NCBI RefSeq assembly: GCF_014648435.1
Contig: NZ_BMRC01000022.1
Location: forward strand, 62,001 to 126,000
DNA: 64,000 bases
Source of the DNA: Nonomuraea spiralis
GTDB lineage: Bacteria; Actinomycetota; Actinomycetes; Streptosporangiales; Streptosporangiaceae
Reading direction: 5' to 3'
Shown here: positions 33,306 to 40,965 of the stretch, piece by piece
How positions within the stretch are numbered: position 1 is the stretch's first letter
How the letters are laid out: every line of letters starts with the position of its first letter
Notes under the pieces: generated by a model
The model's database searches: none
What the model saw: only the letters and a program-made list of their open reading frames with translations
What the model was told of the DNA's origin: nothing
Translations under genes and position numbers: made by a program

Positions 33306-33971
33306 TCAGGACGGCGTCTCGGCACGCACCCGGGTCGCCAGGACGCGCACCGCGTCGAGCGCCGCCGCCTGGGACACCTCGTGCTGCTCGCGGAATCGCG
33401 CGAGGAACGGCATGACCGTGGCGTGGGTGAGTTCGGTGTGGACGAAGGTCACGTCGTCGAGCCCGAGCACGGAGAAGTAGGCGCGCAGGTAGGGCTCGTG
33501 GAAGTCGTACTGCTCGCGGGGGGTGCCGGGCCCGTAGGCGCCGCCGCGCGCGCTCAGCACCACGGCCGTCTTCCCCTTGAGCGGCAACCAGGGCAGCGTC
33601 ACCCGGTCGATCCACGCCTTGAACGCGGCGGGCACCGTGAAGTTGTACATCGGCACGCCCAGCAACAGGACGTCGGCCGCGAGGAGCTGCTCCACCAGTG
33701 GACGGGTGATCGCCCAGCTCCCGGCCAGCCCGGGGGCGCCGGCGACCATCCGGTCCATGGCCTCGATGTCGCGCACCCCGTGGACGGACGACTGCGTGGC
33801 GAGGTGTACCCGGTCCTCGTCGACGGGCGGCACCGGGTCGGCCACCAGGTCACGGTAGGTGTGGACGCCGTCCGGATGGGCGGCCCGCCAGTCGGCCAGG
33901 AAGGCCGCGCCGAGTCTTCGGGAGAAGGAGTCGGTACGTCCGCTTGCGTCCAGGTGCAGAAGATGGGTCAA
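33306..33971 (-). CDS. FMN-dependent NADH azoreductase-like protein
   Basis: A 221-residue flavodoxin-like protein with HLDASGRTDSFSRRLG at the phosphate site, VPMYNFTVPAAFKAWIDR (FMN contact) and ARGGAYGPGTP. The family reduces azo dyes and quinones with NAD(P)H. The start is TTG at 33971 after GTGAGGCA. Divergent from marR with operator-like repeats between, it is a likely target of that repressor. Confidence 0.9.
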   Translation of the reverse strand: MTHLLHLDASGRTDSFSRRLGAAFLADWRAAHPDGVHTYRDLVADPVPPVDEDRVHLATQSSVHGVRDIEAMDRMVAGAPGLAGSWAITRPLVEQLLAADVLLLGVPMYNFTVPAAFKAWIDRVTLPWLPLKGKTAVVLSARGGAYGPGTPREQYDFHEPYLRAYFSVLGLDDVTFVHTELTHATVMPFLARFREQHEVSQAAALDAVRVLATRVRAETPS

Positions 33972-34034
33972 CAGATTGCCTCACATTCAAGATGGTCTGG
34001 AATCGCAATCAATATAGACCAAGATAGTTGTAAA

Positions 34035-34049
34035 TCAAGAACATCTTGA
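34035..34049. promoter_or_regulatory. MarR operator palindrome
   Basis: TCAAGA-ACA-TCTTGA is a perfect palindrome in the 95-base divergent gap. A TATCAT box (34055-34060) follows and would place transcription start at the marR ATG. A related half-element TTCAAGATG lies at 33986-33994, nearer azoR. Confidence 0.65.
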
Positions 34050-34066
34050 GTTGGTATCATGCTGCC

Positions 34067-34600
34067 ATGGCCCACGTCCCCGCCACCGAAGGTTCGCCAG
34101 GCAGCCGGTTGCACCACGATCTGCACTGGTTGTTCGCCCGGCTGAAGCAGGGCCTGGCCACGGCCGAGACCGCGGCGGTGCGCGAGCACGGTCTGAGCCT
34201 GTGGGGCTACACGGTGCTGACGGCCGTCGTCGAAGCCCCCGCCCGGACCCAGCTCGCCCTGGCCCAGGCCGTGTCGGTCGACAAGAGCAAGCTGGTCCTC
34301 ATCCTCGACGAGCTGGAGGACGCCGGGCTGGTGCTGCGCCGTCCCGATCCCGCCGATCGCCGCGCCCGCATCATCGAGGTCACCCCCGAAGGCAGCCGCG
34401 TACTCACGGCCGCCCGTACCGACGTCGAGACGATCGAGGACCGGCTCCTGGACGATCTCGAACCGTCAGCGCAGGCCACGCTGCGGAGCGCCCTGCGACA
34501 CCTCGTCGGCGAACCCGTCTCACGGGTCGAGGACGGGCGTCCGGCCGAGACCGCCTGCCCGCCCCCGGACCTCGCCGACGGCTCGGCCCCTCCACGGTGA
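34067..34600 (+). CDS. MarR family transcriptional regulator
   Basis: A 177-residue protein with a MarR winged helix: GYTVLTAVVEAPARTQLALAQAVSVDKSKLVLILDELEDAGLVLRRPDPADRRARIIEVTPEG. ATG at 34067 was chosen because the TATCAT box 6 bases upstream suggests a leaderless transcript. It probably represses the divergent azoreductase-SDR operon and itself, with a phenolic or quinone-type ligand as inducer (inference from the target enzymes). Confidence 0.9.
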   Translation: MAHVPATEGSPGSRLHHDLHWLFARLKQGLATAETAAVREHGLSLWGYTVLTAVVEAPARTQLALAQAVSVDKSKLVLILDELEDAGLVLRRPDPADRRARIIEVTPEGSRVLTAARTDVETIEDRLLDDLEPSAQATLRSALRHLVGEPVSRVEDGRPAETACPPPDLADGSAPPR

Positions 34601-34636
34601 TCCGCCGCCACGCCGCCGGACCTGGCTGCAAAGCGG

Positions 34637-34673
34637 GAGGCCCGCCACAGCGTTTCCGCTGGTGACGGGCCTC
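34637..34673. terminator. Hairpin between convergent genes
   Basis: GAGGCCCG and CGGGCCTC form the base of an imperfect ~16-base stem with a TTTC loop, followed by TTTCC. It lies between the ends of marR and the DUF4097 gene and can serve both. Confidence 0.6.
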
Positions 34674-34712
34674 TTTCCGGTAGTGCGGCAGGTGTGGTGC
34701 CGCAGCTCGCGT

Positions 34713-35375
34713 TCACAGGCTGCGGGCGGTGATGTCGCCGCTGGAGGTGGTGGCGTGGATGTCGAGGTCGGCGTTGCCGTCGTTCTTGAGGGCGTTGCTG
34801 ATACGGCCGTAGCTGGTGCCGGCGTCCAGGGCCGCCGAGACACCGGCGGCGGCGGTGATCGAGATGTCGCCGGACTGGGTGGCGAGCACGACCTTGCCGC
34901 CCGCGGCCTCGGCGACCCGGATGTCACCCCGTGCGGTGCTGATCTCCGCGGGACCGCCCAGCCGCCCGACCTCGACGTCGCCGTCGACCGCCGTGAGGCG
35001 GAGGCTCGCCACCTCCTCGATCTTGATCTGGCTGTACGCGCCCTCGAAGGCGACCTCACCGAGACGGCCGGCGGTCAGCAGTTCGGCGCCGACCGCCTTG
35101 GCCTCGACGCCGGAACCGGCGGGCAGGTTGACCGTCACCTCGATGGCCCCGGACGGGCCGAGGTACTGGTTCTTCTCCGGGGTCGTGATCCGGAGGACAC
35201 CGTCGGCGTACTCGATCGTGGTCTGCTCCGCCGCCTTCACGTCACGGCTCTTCGAGGCGTTCGCGGGCCGGACCTCGACCGTGGTGTCGGCCCGGTCGGC
35301 GGCGACGAACCGGACGCGTCCCGCGGGGACGTCCAGGACGGTGCGGATGGCGGCGGGGGTGTCGAACGTCTGCAT
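34713..35375 (-). CDS. DUF4097 family beta-repeat protein (putative adhesin-like)
   Basis: A 220-residue protein of repeated short strands (GSGVEAKAVGAELLTAGRLGEVAFEGAYSQIKIEEV, DIRVAEAAGGKVVLATQSGDISITAA), the DUF4097/DUF2807-like right-handed beta-helix. It has no signal peptide. ATG at 35375 follows CAGGAGAGC. In actinomycetes the family is often near HTH regulators and transporters; its function is not settled. Confidence 0.82.
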   Translation of the reverse strand: MQTFDTPAAIRTVLDVPAGRVRFVAADRADTTVEVRPANASKSRDVKAAEQTTIEYADGVLRITTPEKNQYLGPSGAIEVTVNLPAGSGVEAKAVGAELLTAGRLGEVAFEGAYSQIKIEEVASLRLTAVDGDVEVGRLGGPAEISTARGDIRVAEAAGGKVVLATQSGDISITAAAGVSAALDAGTSYGRISNALKNDGNADLDIHATTSSGDITARSL

Positions 35376-35536
35376 GATGCTCTCCTGTGGACTCATGTTC
35401 GGCGGGCCCGGTTCGCGACCCGGAGGCCGCATCGCCGAACCCTTCATGCGCCAACCATCGCCGACCACCCTGATACCGGACCGTCGCCGTCCTGACACCG
35501 CCACTGACACCCATCAGGATGCGACCGGCCACTCGG

Positions 35537-36928
35537 CTAGACGGTGAGCAGGCCCCAGTAGGCCGCCCACGGGACGAAGAGTGCTCCGGCGGTCAGGAGA
35601 AGGGGGAAACGCATCCCACCGACGCCTGGTTCGCGGCGGCGGAGCACGAGGATCACGCCTGCCACCAGGACGGCCGCCGCCAGGGCTTGGAGCAGCAGCC
35701 AGAGCGGAGGGCGGCCCAGGAAGGCGCTGCCCACGTCGGTGGCGCCTGTCGCGACGATCCAGAACAGGTACGCCGACGTGCCGAGTACGCTCACCAGGCC
35801 GCCGAGGGCTGCCAGGATGGCCAGCCGGCGGACGGTCCTCGGGGCGCGGCGGAGTTTGTTCGGGAAGAGCCCGGTGACGAGGAACCCGGCGAAGGCCAGC
35901 AGCAACAACATCGTCAGGGTGACGTGCAGGGCCGGCGCTTCGTACCAGGCCGGGGGGCGTACGGGCTCGGTCGGGAGGGTCTGGGCGGGGGGTTCGTCGG
36001 ACGTGGGCGGGCTCTGGTCGGCGAGGGTGGCGATCCAGCGGGTGACCGTGTCCAGGTACGTGGGAGCGAAGGCGGTCTCGGGCTGGTCGAAGCCGGTGGT
36101 CGAACGCCGCATGTTGTGGTCGGCTCCGCGGACCACGCTTAGTTTGTAGTGGTTGTTCCCGCCTCGGGTCAGTGCCTCCCGGAACAGGCGCATACTCTCG
36201 CCGGGTGGCGTGGACCTGTCGTACTCGGCGAACAGGGCCAGCAGCGGTTGGCGTACCTTCTCCAGGGCGGCCGCGGGGGTGTTGCCGACGTCGCCGAACA
36301 GGCCGGCGGCCACCAGCATCCTGCTGAGGTTCACCCCGATCGGCGCCTGTAGTGACGGTTTCACCCCGGCGTGGGTCAGGTAGGTGCGGTTGCTCCACAA
36401 CTGGGTACGGTCGGCGGTCAGCGCGCTGGCGCCGGCGACGACCACGAAGTCCACCGCGCCGGAGCGGGACGCGGCCAGCGGCGCCACCCAGCCGCCCTCG
36501 CTGTGCCCCCACACGCCCACCTTGCGGGGTTGCACGTCGGCGCGTGTACGCAGGAGCCGTACCCCCGCGACGGCGTCGTCGGCGAGGTCGGCGAAGGAGC
36601 TCGTCGCCCGGGAGTAGTCGGCGCGCTTGTCGTAGATCAGCACCGCGGTCCCGGCGCGGGCGAACGCCTCGGCCTCGGCCCGGTAGGAGTCGCGGCTCCG
36701 GGCCCCGGCCCCCGCGATCAGCACCAGCCCCGGCCATCGTCTCCCGGTGTCGGCCGGGGTGATCACCGTGCCCTGGAGGGTGACAGGGCCGTTCTTGAAG
36801 GTGACGTCAGTGGTTACGAGGTCGTCCGACGCCGCCATGGCGGGCGCCGGGATCGACAGGGAGGACAGTACGAGGAACACGGCCGCGAGCCGGCGGCGTA
36901 ACCTGCCGTGTTTGCATTCGGGCAGCAC
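35537..36928 (-). CDS. Alpha/beta hydrolase with signal peptide and C-terminal membrane helices
   Basis: A 463-residue protein. An N-terminal signal region (AAVFLVLSSLSIPAPAMA) precedes an extracytoplasmic alpha/beta hydrolase with nucleophile elbow VGVWGHSEGGWVAPLAA, acid in LFAEYDRSTPP and His in VRGADHNMRR. Four membrane helices follow (from TLTMLLLLAFAGFLVTGLF). The start is GTG after AAAGGAGAGC. The combination suggests a surface esterase tethered by its own membrane domain. The HTH gene upstream may control it. Confidence 0.83.
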   Translation of the reverse strand: MLPECKHGRLRRRLAAVFLVLSSLSIPAPAMAASDDLVTTDVTFKNGPVTLQGTVITPADTGRRWPGLVLIAGAGARSRDSYRAEAEAFARAGTAVLIYDKRADYSRATSSFADLADDAVAGVRLLRTRADVQPRKVGVWGHSEGGWVAPLAASRSGAVDFVVVAGASALTADRTQLWSNRTYLTHAGVKPSLQAPIGVNLSRMLVAAGLFGDVGNTPAAALEKVRQPLLALFAEYDRSTPPGESMRLFREALTRGGNNHYKLSVVRGADHNMRRSTTGFDQPETAFAPTYLDTVTRWIATLADQSPPTSDEPPAQTLPTEPVRPPAWYEAPALHVTLTMLLLLAFAGFLVTGLFPNKLRRAPRTVRRLAILAALGGLVSVLGTSAYLFWIVATGATDVGSAFLGRPPLWLLLQALAAAVLVAGVILVLRRREPGVGGMRFPLLLTAGALFVPWAAYWGLLTV

Positions 36929-37049
36929 GAAGTGCTCTCCTTTGCGTGGAGGTCGGACACATCAAGGCATCGCCCATCGGGCGAGGTGTTGCGGCTTTCG
37001 TTTCCTGGGTCGTCGAGTTGCAGCTCGACGGCCCAGGGTCGTCTTCAGA

Positions 37050-37610
37050 TCAGGCTTCCTCCTCGGGATCGGGGAAGGCGACGAATCGGGTGAGGACCGT
37101 ACGGGCGCCGCGCGGGGTCTCGTCCGGGGCGCGCTGGTATCGCTTGAGCAGCGCGAGATAGTCCTCGAAGAAGTTCTCAAGTTCGCCGAGGTCGAGCCGG
37201 ATCGAACCGCGCGAGTACGGCACGGCGTCCGACCACACGCCCAGCCGTTCGCGCCGGGCCTGGAAGCGCGCGAACGTCTCCAGGTCCTCGGCCAGCCAGA
37301 GCTCGTTGAGCTTCTCGATCGCGGCCCGCAGCTCGGGGCTCTGCCTGCTCAGCACGGGGAAGCGGAGGCTCTGGCGTGACAGTCTCCACCAGCGCTCGCG
37401 GCCGTGCCCCCGGTCCGGCACCTCTTCGACCAGGCCGTGCTGGGCCAGGATGCGCAGGTTGTAGCTGGTGCCCCCGGTCGTGATGCCGAGGCGGTCGGCG
37501 AGGACGGTGGAGGTGGCCTCATCGATGATCTCCAGCTCACGGAGTATGCGCTGGCGTACGGGGTTGGCCAGGGCTTTCGCCGTCGCCAGGTCCGCGATGG
37601 GGTCTGTCAC
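37050..37610 (-). CDS. ArsR-like helix-turn-helix (HTH_20) regulator
   Basis: About 186 residues with a winged helix (ALANPVRQRILRELEIIDEATSTVLADRLGITTGGTSYNLRILAQHGLVEEVPDRGHGRERWWRL) and a longer helical C-terminal domain, as in HTH_20 actinobacterial regulators. Three in-frame starts exist; ATG at 37646 and ATG at 37628 fall inside a perfect palindrome, so GTG at 37610 is preferred. It lies 121 bases upstream of the membrane hydrolase gene. Confidence 0.83.
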   Translation of the reverse strand: MTDPIADLATAKALANPVRQRILRELEIIDEATSTVLADRLGITTGGTSYNLRILAQHGLVEEVPDRGHGRERWWRLSRQSLRFPVLSRQSPELRAAIEKLNELWLAEDLETFARFQARRERLGVWSDAVPYSRGSIRLDLGELENFFEDYLALLKRYQRAPDETPRGARTVLTRFVAFPDPEEEA

Positions 37611-37625
37611 CCTTCCACGATAACC

Positions 37626-37647
37626 CATGCACGAGAAGTCGTGCATG
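37626..37647. promoter_or_regulatory. Perfect 9-4-9 palindrome at HTH_20 gene start
   Basis: CATGCACGA and TCGTGCATG flank a 4-base centre. It lies 16 bases upstream of the GTG start and is a strong candidate for autoregulatory binding. Confidence 0.65.
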
Positions 37648-37710
37648 AGTGGCGCGCGAAATGTTCGGGCGGCGAGAGGTGGCGTTCGTTGATCGTCTGG
37701 GCCGGCCGCG

Positions 37711-38055
37711 TCACATCCGGGCGACGAGGGCGACGATCAGGGCGGCCACCCCGTCCTTGACCACGGACAGCACGGCGTCCTTGGCGCCGCCCGCGATCGC
37801 CTGGCCGAGCGCCCTCAGACGGCCCGGCTCGGACTCGACCGCGGCGACGACGGCGCCGGGGTCGGTGACCGTGCCATCCGATGCGACCGCGCCGTCGCGG
37901 CCGAGCTGGGCGATGAAGGCACGCAGCTCCGACACGGCGGCGTCCAGCTCCTGACGGGATACGCCCGCCGAGTTGTTGACCGTGAAGGTGTTGTGGTCGC
38001 CGGTCTGCTTGTACTGGTTTCCGCCGACCTTGTCACCGAACACATAGTCCGACAC
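37711..38055 (-). CDS. Small protein with N-terminal GDKVGG-QYKQ motif and hydrophobic C-terminus
   Basis: A 114-residue protein. Residues 7-28 (GDKVGGNQYKQTGDHNTFTVNN) form a Gly/Asn-rich strand-turn motif; residues 33-55 look like a short coiled helix; residues 80-114 end in a hydrophobic helix (AVLSVVKDGVAALIVALVARM). The start is GTG after a GGAGAGG site. The same motif forms the C-terminal end of the adjacent membrane protein. Small actinobacterial proteins with this build (beta motif, helix, hydrophobic end) are common but uncharacterised. Confidence 0.75.
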   Translation of the reverse strand: MSDYVFGDKVGGNQYKQTGDHNTFTVNNSAGVSRQELDAAVSELRAFIAQLGRDGAVASDGTVTDPGAVVAAVESEPGRLRALGQAIAGGAKDAVLSVVKDGVAALIVALVARM

Positions 38056-38079
38056 GTGACCGCCTCTCCGTGGCCATCC

Positions 38080-38118
38080 GTTGAAGTGGCTATCTGTTGA
38101 AGTGGCTATCTGTTGAAG
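38080..38118. repeat. 16-bp tandem duplication between motif-sharing genes
   Basis: GTTGAAGTGGCTATCT occurs twice in a row and a third time in part. It overlaps the 3' end of the DUF6232-like gene and extends to the next gene's leader, a recent-looking slippage or duplication. Confidence 0.8.
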
Positions 38119-38678
38119 GTCATCCTGTTGTCGCGTCCGCCCTGCTTGTACTGGTCGCCGCCCACCTTGTCGCCGGCCACCAGATCTCCGTGAACCTGGA
38201 TGATCCGGTCCCCGCTCGGCGGATCCTCGATAGCCCCGACGATCTCGCCCTTGATCCGGTGGATCTCGTGGTTGTCGGTGCCGGACAGCGCGGTGTACTG
38301 CGTACCGGCCGTCTCGATGACCAGCGCGTACCGCGTCCGCCTGACCAGCAGCCGGTAGAAGAGCATGAACAGCAGGTACGCCAGCCGGATCCCGCCCAGG
38401 ATGAAGACCCCCATGGCGAACTGCCGCGCGGCCTCCTCGATGTCGAGGTCCGCGTCGAGATCGAGCCGCGGCAGCACCATCCGGGCGGCGACGACCACCG
38501 CCCCGACCAGCAGCACGAGGACGGCGATCTGACGGAGGGGATAGAGCGTGGCGTACTTCCCGCTCCAGACCAGTCTCAGGGTCTGCACCCGGGAGATGTT
38601 CGCCAGCGGGTAGACCTCGTGCCCGATCCGTACGGTGCGCTTGCTGATCCGGATCTCGCCGATGTGTTCCTTGGCCAT
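38106..38678 (-). CDS. DUF6232 family membrane protein with C-terminal GDKVGG-QYKQ motif
   Basis: A 190-residue protein. Residues 1-45 form a small beta domain (ISKRTVRIGHEVYPLANISRVQTLRL), typical of DUF6232. Two membrane helices follow (about 50-68 and 87-111), then a cytoplasmic strand-rich part, then VAGDKVGGDQYKQGG and NRMTFNR at the very end. The ATG follows GGAGGTGG. The end motif repeats at the start of the next gene's product, suggesting that the two proteins interact through it. Confidence 0.8.
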   Translation of the reverse strand: MAKEHIGEIRISKRTVRIGHEVYPLANISRVQTLRLVWSGKYATLYPLRQIAVLVLLVGAVVVAARMVLPRLDLDADLDIEEAARQFAMGVFILGGIRLAYLLFMLFYRLLVRRTRYALVIETAGTQYTALSGTDNHEIHRIKGEIVGAIEDPPSGDRIIQVHGDLVAGDKVGGDQYKQGGRDNRMTFNR

Positions 38679-38854
38679 GCGCCTCCACCTCCAGGCTGCT
38701 GAACGCGAGGTTCGCCCGACTGCCGGCGACGCCCTCATGGTCGCGCCGACCGCGGCGGCGCACCTGAGTACCCCTCTACTCAAATGCCGCCGAACGGGCG
38801 ACAACTGCGGGATCGGCGCGAAAACCAGAACAAGAAGTGGCACGATCCGGAGTC

Positions 38855-39451
38855 ATGGCCAAGGGGACGATTCTCAGGGACCTGAAGAGGGCGAGGCGTT
38901 CCGGTGAACCCGTGAGGGTCAGCCGTGAGATCGCCCGCGCGGATCGGCTGGACGCCTACGTGGTGGGCGTCGGCCGCAAATGGGCACTGCTGCACACCAT
39001 CTCCGACCAGCTGCATCTCGACGGCCACTCGGCCGTACGCCTCCGCGACGTCGAGCACGCGACGCGCTCGGCCTGGAAGGGCTCGACCGTGGCCCATCGT
39101 GCCCTCACCTCGCGCGGGGAGCACCCTCAGCCTTTGCCGGAGATCGACCTGGATTCCACCACGGGCCTGATCACGACGTTGACCAAGGCGTTTCCTCTCA
39201 TGGCTGTCCACATCGAGAGAATTGACCCACATGTCTGCTACATCGGCCGCGCCCACGGAGTCACCCGGAAGAAGCGACTGCGTCTGCAGGAAATCGACCC
39301 GGCAGCGGACTGGGCCCTCATCTGCTCGATGAACAGGACAACGGACATCACCCGGTTCGACGTCGGTGGCGGGTACATCGATGCGCTCCACTCGGTCGGC
39401 GGAGATCCACCGGAGTGTCGATGCTCGGCTGATCGGCCCCCCGTACGCTGA
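38855..39451 (+). CDS. Conserved hypothetical protein, 198 aa
   Basis: I recall similar actinobacterial proteins but no named function. It has DAYVVGVGRKWALLHTISDQLHLDGHSAVRLRDVEHA and a second related half (MAVHIERIDPHVCYIGRAHGVTRKKRLRLQEIDPAADW...ITRFDVGGGYIDALHSVGG), suggesting two small SH3- or LSm-like barrels. ATG at 38855 was chosen from the shared start pattern. It is divergent from the DUF6232 gene. Confidence 0.68.
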   Translation: MAKGTILRDLKRARRSGEPVRVSREIARADRLDAYVVGVGRKWALLHTISDQLHLDGHSAVRLRDVEHATRSAWKGSTVAHRALTSRGEHPQPLPEIDLDSTTGLITTLTKAFPLMAVHIERIDPHVCYIGRAHGVTRKKRLRLQEIDPAADWALICSMNRTTDITRFDVGGGYIDALHSVGGDPPECRCSADRPPVR

Positions 39452-39457
39452 GCCCCC

Positions 39458-39955
39458 TCACGGGCCCGCGACGGGCGCGCGCTCGGGCCGTGTGGTCACG
39501 TCCAGTACGGCGACCGTCTCACCTTCGCTTTTCTCGCCCGTGAGCTGGAACCCGAGCTTCCGGTAGAAGCCTTCCGGACCGCCCGCTCCCGGTTCCCATG
39601 TGACGTACATCCGCGTGCCGCCACGACGCCTGATCTCTCCGGCCACTGATTCGACGGCGAAGCGGCCGACGCCGCGTCCTTGTGCGTCGGGGGTGATGTT
39701 GAGGCGCCACAAGCCGGACCGGAAGTCGACTCCCTTTCCGTCCCAGTCGAGGTCGAGGAAGGCCATCACGAAACCGACCGGACCGTCGCCGTCGAGGATG
39801 ATGCGCGACCAGGCCACGTTCGGGTGGACGTACGCCTCGGCCAGCGATTTCACCACAGGCGAGACGAAGTGCTCCTGTTCGGGACTGACCTTCACCGCGA
39901 TGGCCATCTCGATGTTGGCGGGTGTGACAGGCACCAGGCGGAGGCTTTCGGTCAT
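39458..39955 (-). CDS. GNAT family N-acetyltransferase
   Basis: A 165-residue acetyltransferase with motif A LNITPDAQGRGVGRFAVESV and the C-terminal GGPEGFYRKLGFQLTGEK. VGFVMAFLDLDWDGKG resembles spermidine/diamine acetyltransferases (PaiA/BltD-like), but the acceptor is uncertain. The stop lies 6 bases from the convergent gene's stop. Confidence 0.88.
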   Translation of the reverse strand: MTESLRLVPVTPANIEMAIAVKVSPEQEHFVSPVVKSLAEAYVHPNVAWSRIILDGDGPVGFVMAFLDLDWDGKGVDFRSGLWRLNITPDAQGRGVGRFAVESVAGEIRRRGGTRMYVTWEPGAGGPEGFYRKLGFQLTGEKSEGETVAVLDVTTRPERAPVAGP

Positions 39956-40012
39956 GCAAGGACCTTACGAGGTGGTCGCGCAGGATGATCGCCTCCCCGT
40001 ACGCCGGACAGC

Positions 40013-40062
40013 TTGACAGGCAGCCTTCTGGCTGCCTAATTTAAAGGCAGCCGAAAGGCTGC
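40013..40062 (+). promoter_or_regulatory. Promoter with two palindromic operators for the ArsR-SRPBCC gene
   Basis: TTGACA (40013-40018) and TAATTT (40037-40042) are 18 bases apart. One palindrome (AGGCAGCC-TTCT-GGCTGCCT, 40018-40037) fills the spacer; a second (GCAGCC-GAAA-GGCTGC, 40047-40062) lies just past the -10 box. Centres are 27 bases apart. Confidence 0.8.
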
Positions 40063-40088
40063 ATATCGACAGGAGGGCGAGGGCGGGC

Positions 40089-40883
40089 ATGGACGAGGTG
40101 TTCAAGGCGCTGGCCGATCCGAGTCGGCGCGCGCTGCTCGACTCGCTCAACGCCCGCAACGGGCAGACGCTGCGCGAGCTGTGCGCCGGACTCGACATGG
40201 CCCGGCAGTCCGTCAGCAAGCACCTCGCGGTGCTGGAGGAGGCCGGGCTCGTCGCCACCGTACGGCGGGGCCGGGAGAAGCTCCACTACCTCAACGCCGC
40301 GCCCGTGCACGAGATCGCCCACCGATGGATCAGCCGCTACGACCGGGCCAGGGTCCAAACCCTGGCGGACCTGAAAGTCGCCCTGGAGGAGAGCTCGATG
40401 GACGCCCCGACCTTCGTCTACGCCACCTACATCCGCACCACCCCGCAGAAGCTCTGGCAGGCGCTGACCGAGCCCGCCTTCACCCGCCGCTACTGGGCCA
40501 CGGAGTTCGCCACGGACTGGTCCGTCGGCTCCCAGATGACCTGGGACAACCACGGCGTGCTGGTCAGCGACCCGGAGCAGGTCGTACTGGAGGCCGAGCC
40601 CTACAGCCGGCTCTCCTACACCTGGCACGCCGTCACCCCGGAGCTCGCCAAGCGCTTCGGCTGGGACGAGGAGACGCTCGCCCGGCTGTCCGGCGAGCCC
40701 CGCTCGAAGGTCACCTTCACCATGGAGGAGGCTTCCGCGCAGGTCGTGAAGCTCACCGTCGTGCACGACGGCTTCGAGCCCGGATCGACCCTGGCCGCGA
40801 TGGTCAGCCAGGGCTGGCCGAGCGTGGTGGCGAGCCTGAAGTCACTGCTGGAGACCGGCGAACCGCTGCCCGAGGAGGCCTGA
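40089..40883 (+). CDS. ArsR-family repressor fused to an SRPBCC (AHSA1-like) domain
   Basis: A 264-residue fusion. Residues 1-95 form a winged helix (VFKALADPSRRALLDSLNARNGQTLRELCAGLDMARQSVSKHLAVLEEAGLV) without a metal-binding cysteine motif. Residues ~105-255 form an SRPBCC domain (IRTTPQKLWQALTEPAFTRRYWATEF, VTFTMEEASAQVVKLTVVHDGF), a hydrophobic-ligand pocket. It is probably a ligand-gated repressor of its own promoter, given the paired palindromes. In other genomes the two parts are often separate neighbouring genes. Confidence 0.9.
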   Translation: MDEVFKALADPSRRALLDSLNARNGQTLRELCAGLDMARQSVSKHLAVLEEAGLVATVRRGREKLHYLNAAPVHEIAHRWISRYDRARVQTLADLKVALEESSMDAPTFVYATYIRTTPQKLWQALTEPAFTRRYWATEFATDWSVGSQMTWDNHGVLVSDPEQVVLEAEPYSRLSYTWHAVTPELAKRFGWDEETLARLSGEPRSKVTFTMEEASAQVVKLTVVHDGFEPGSTLAAMVSQGWPSVVASLKSLLETGEPLPEEA

Positions 40884-40965
40884 CCTGCCCGATCAGCGGC
40901 TCGACGACGTCACGCGACGCCGCCCATCCTCCCTCGGGCCGTTCTCGGGCGAGGTGGTTGCGCGA

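Noticed and set aside
36996..37040. Hairpin CCTGGG...CCCAGG after the HTH_20 gene
   Set aside because: Imperfect stem and no T-run; may be a weak terminator but not firm enough to list.
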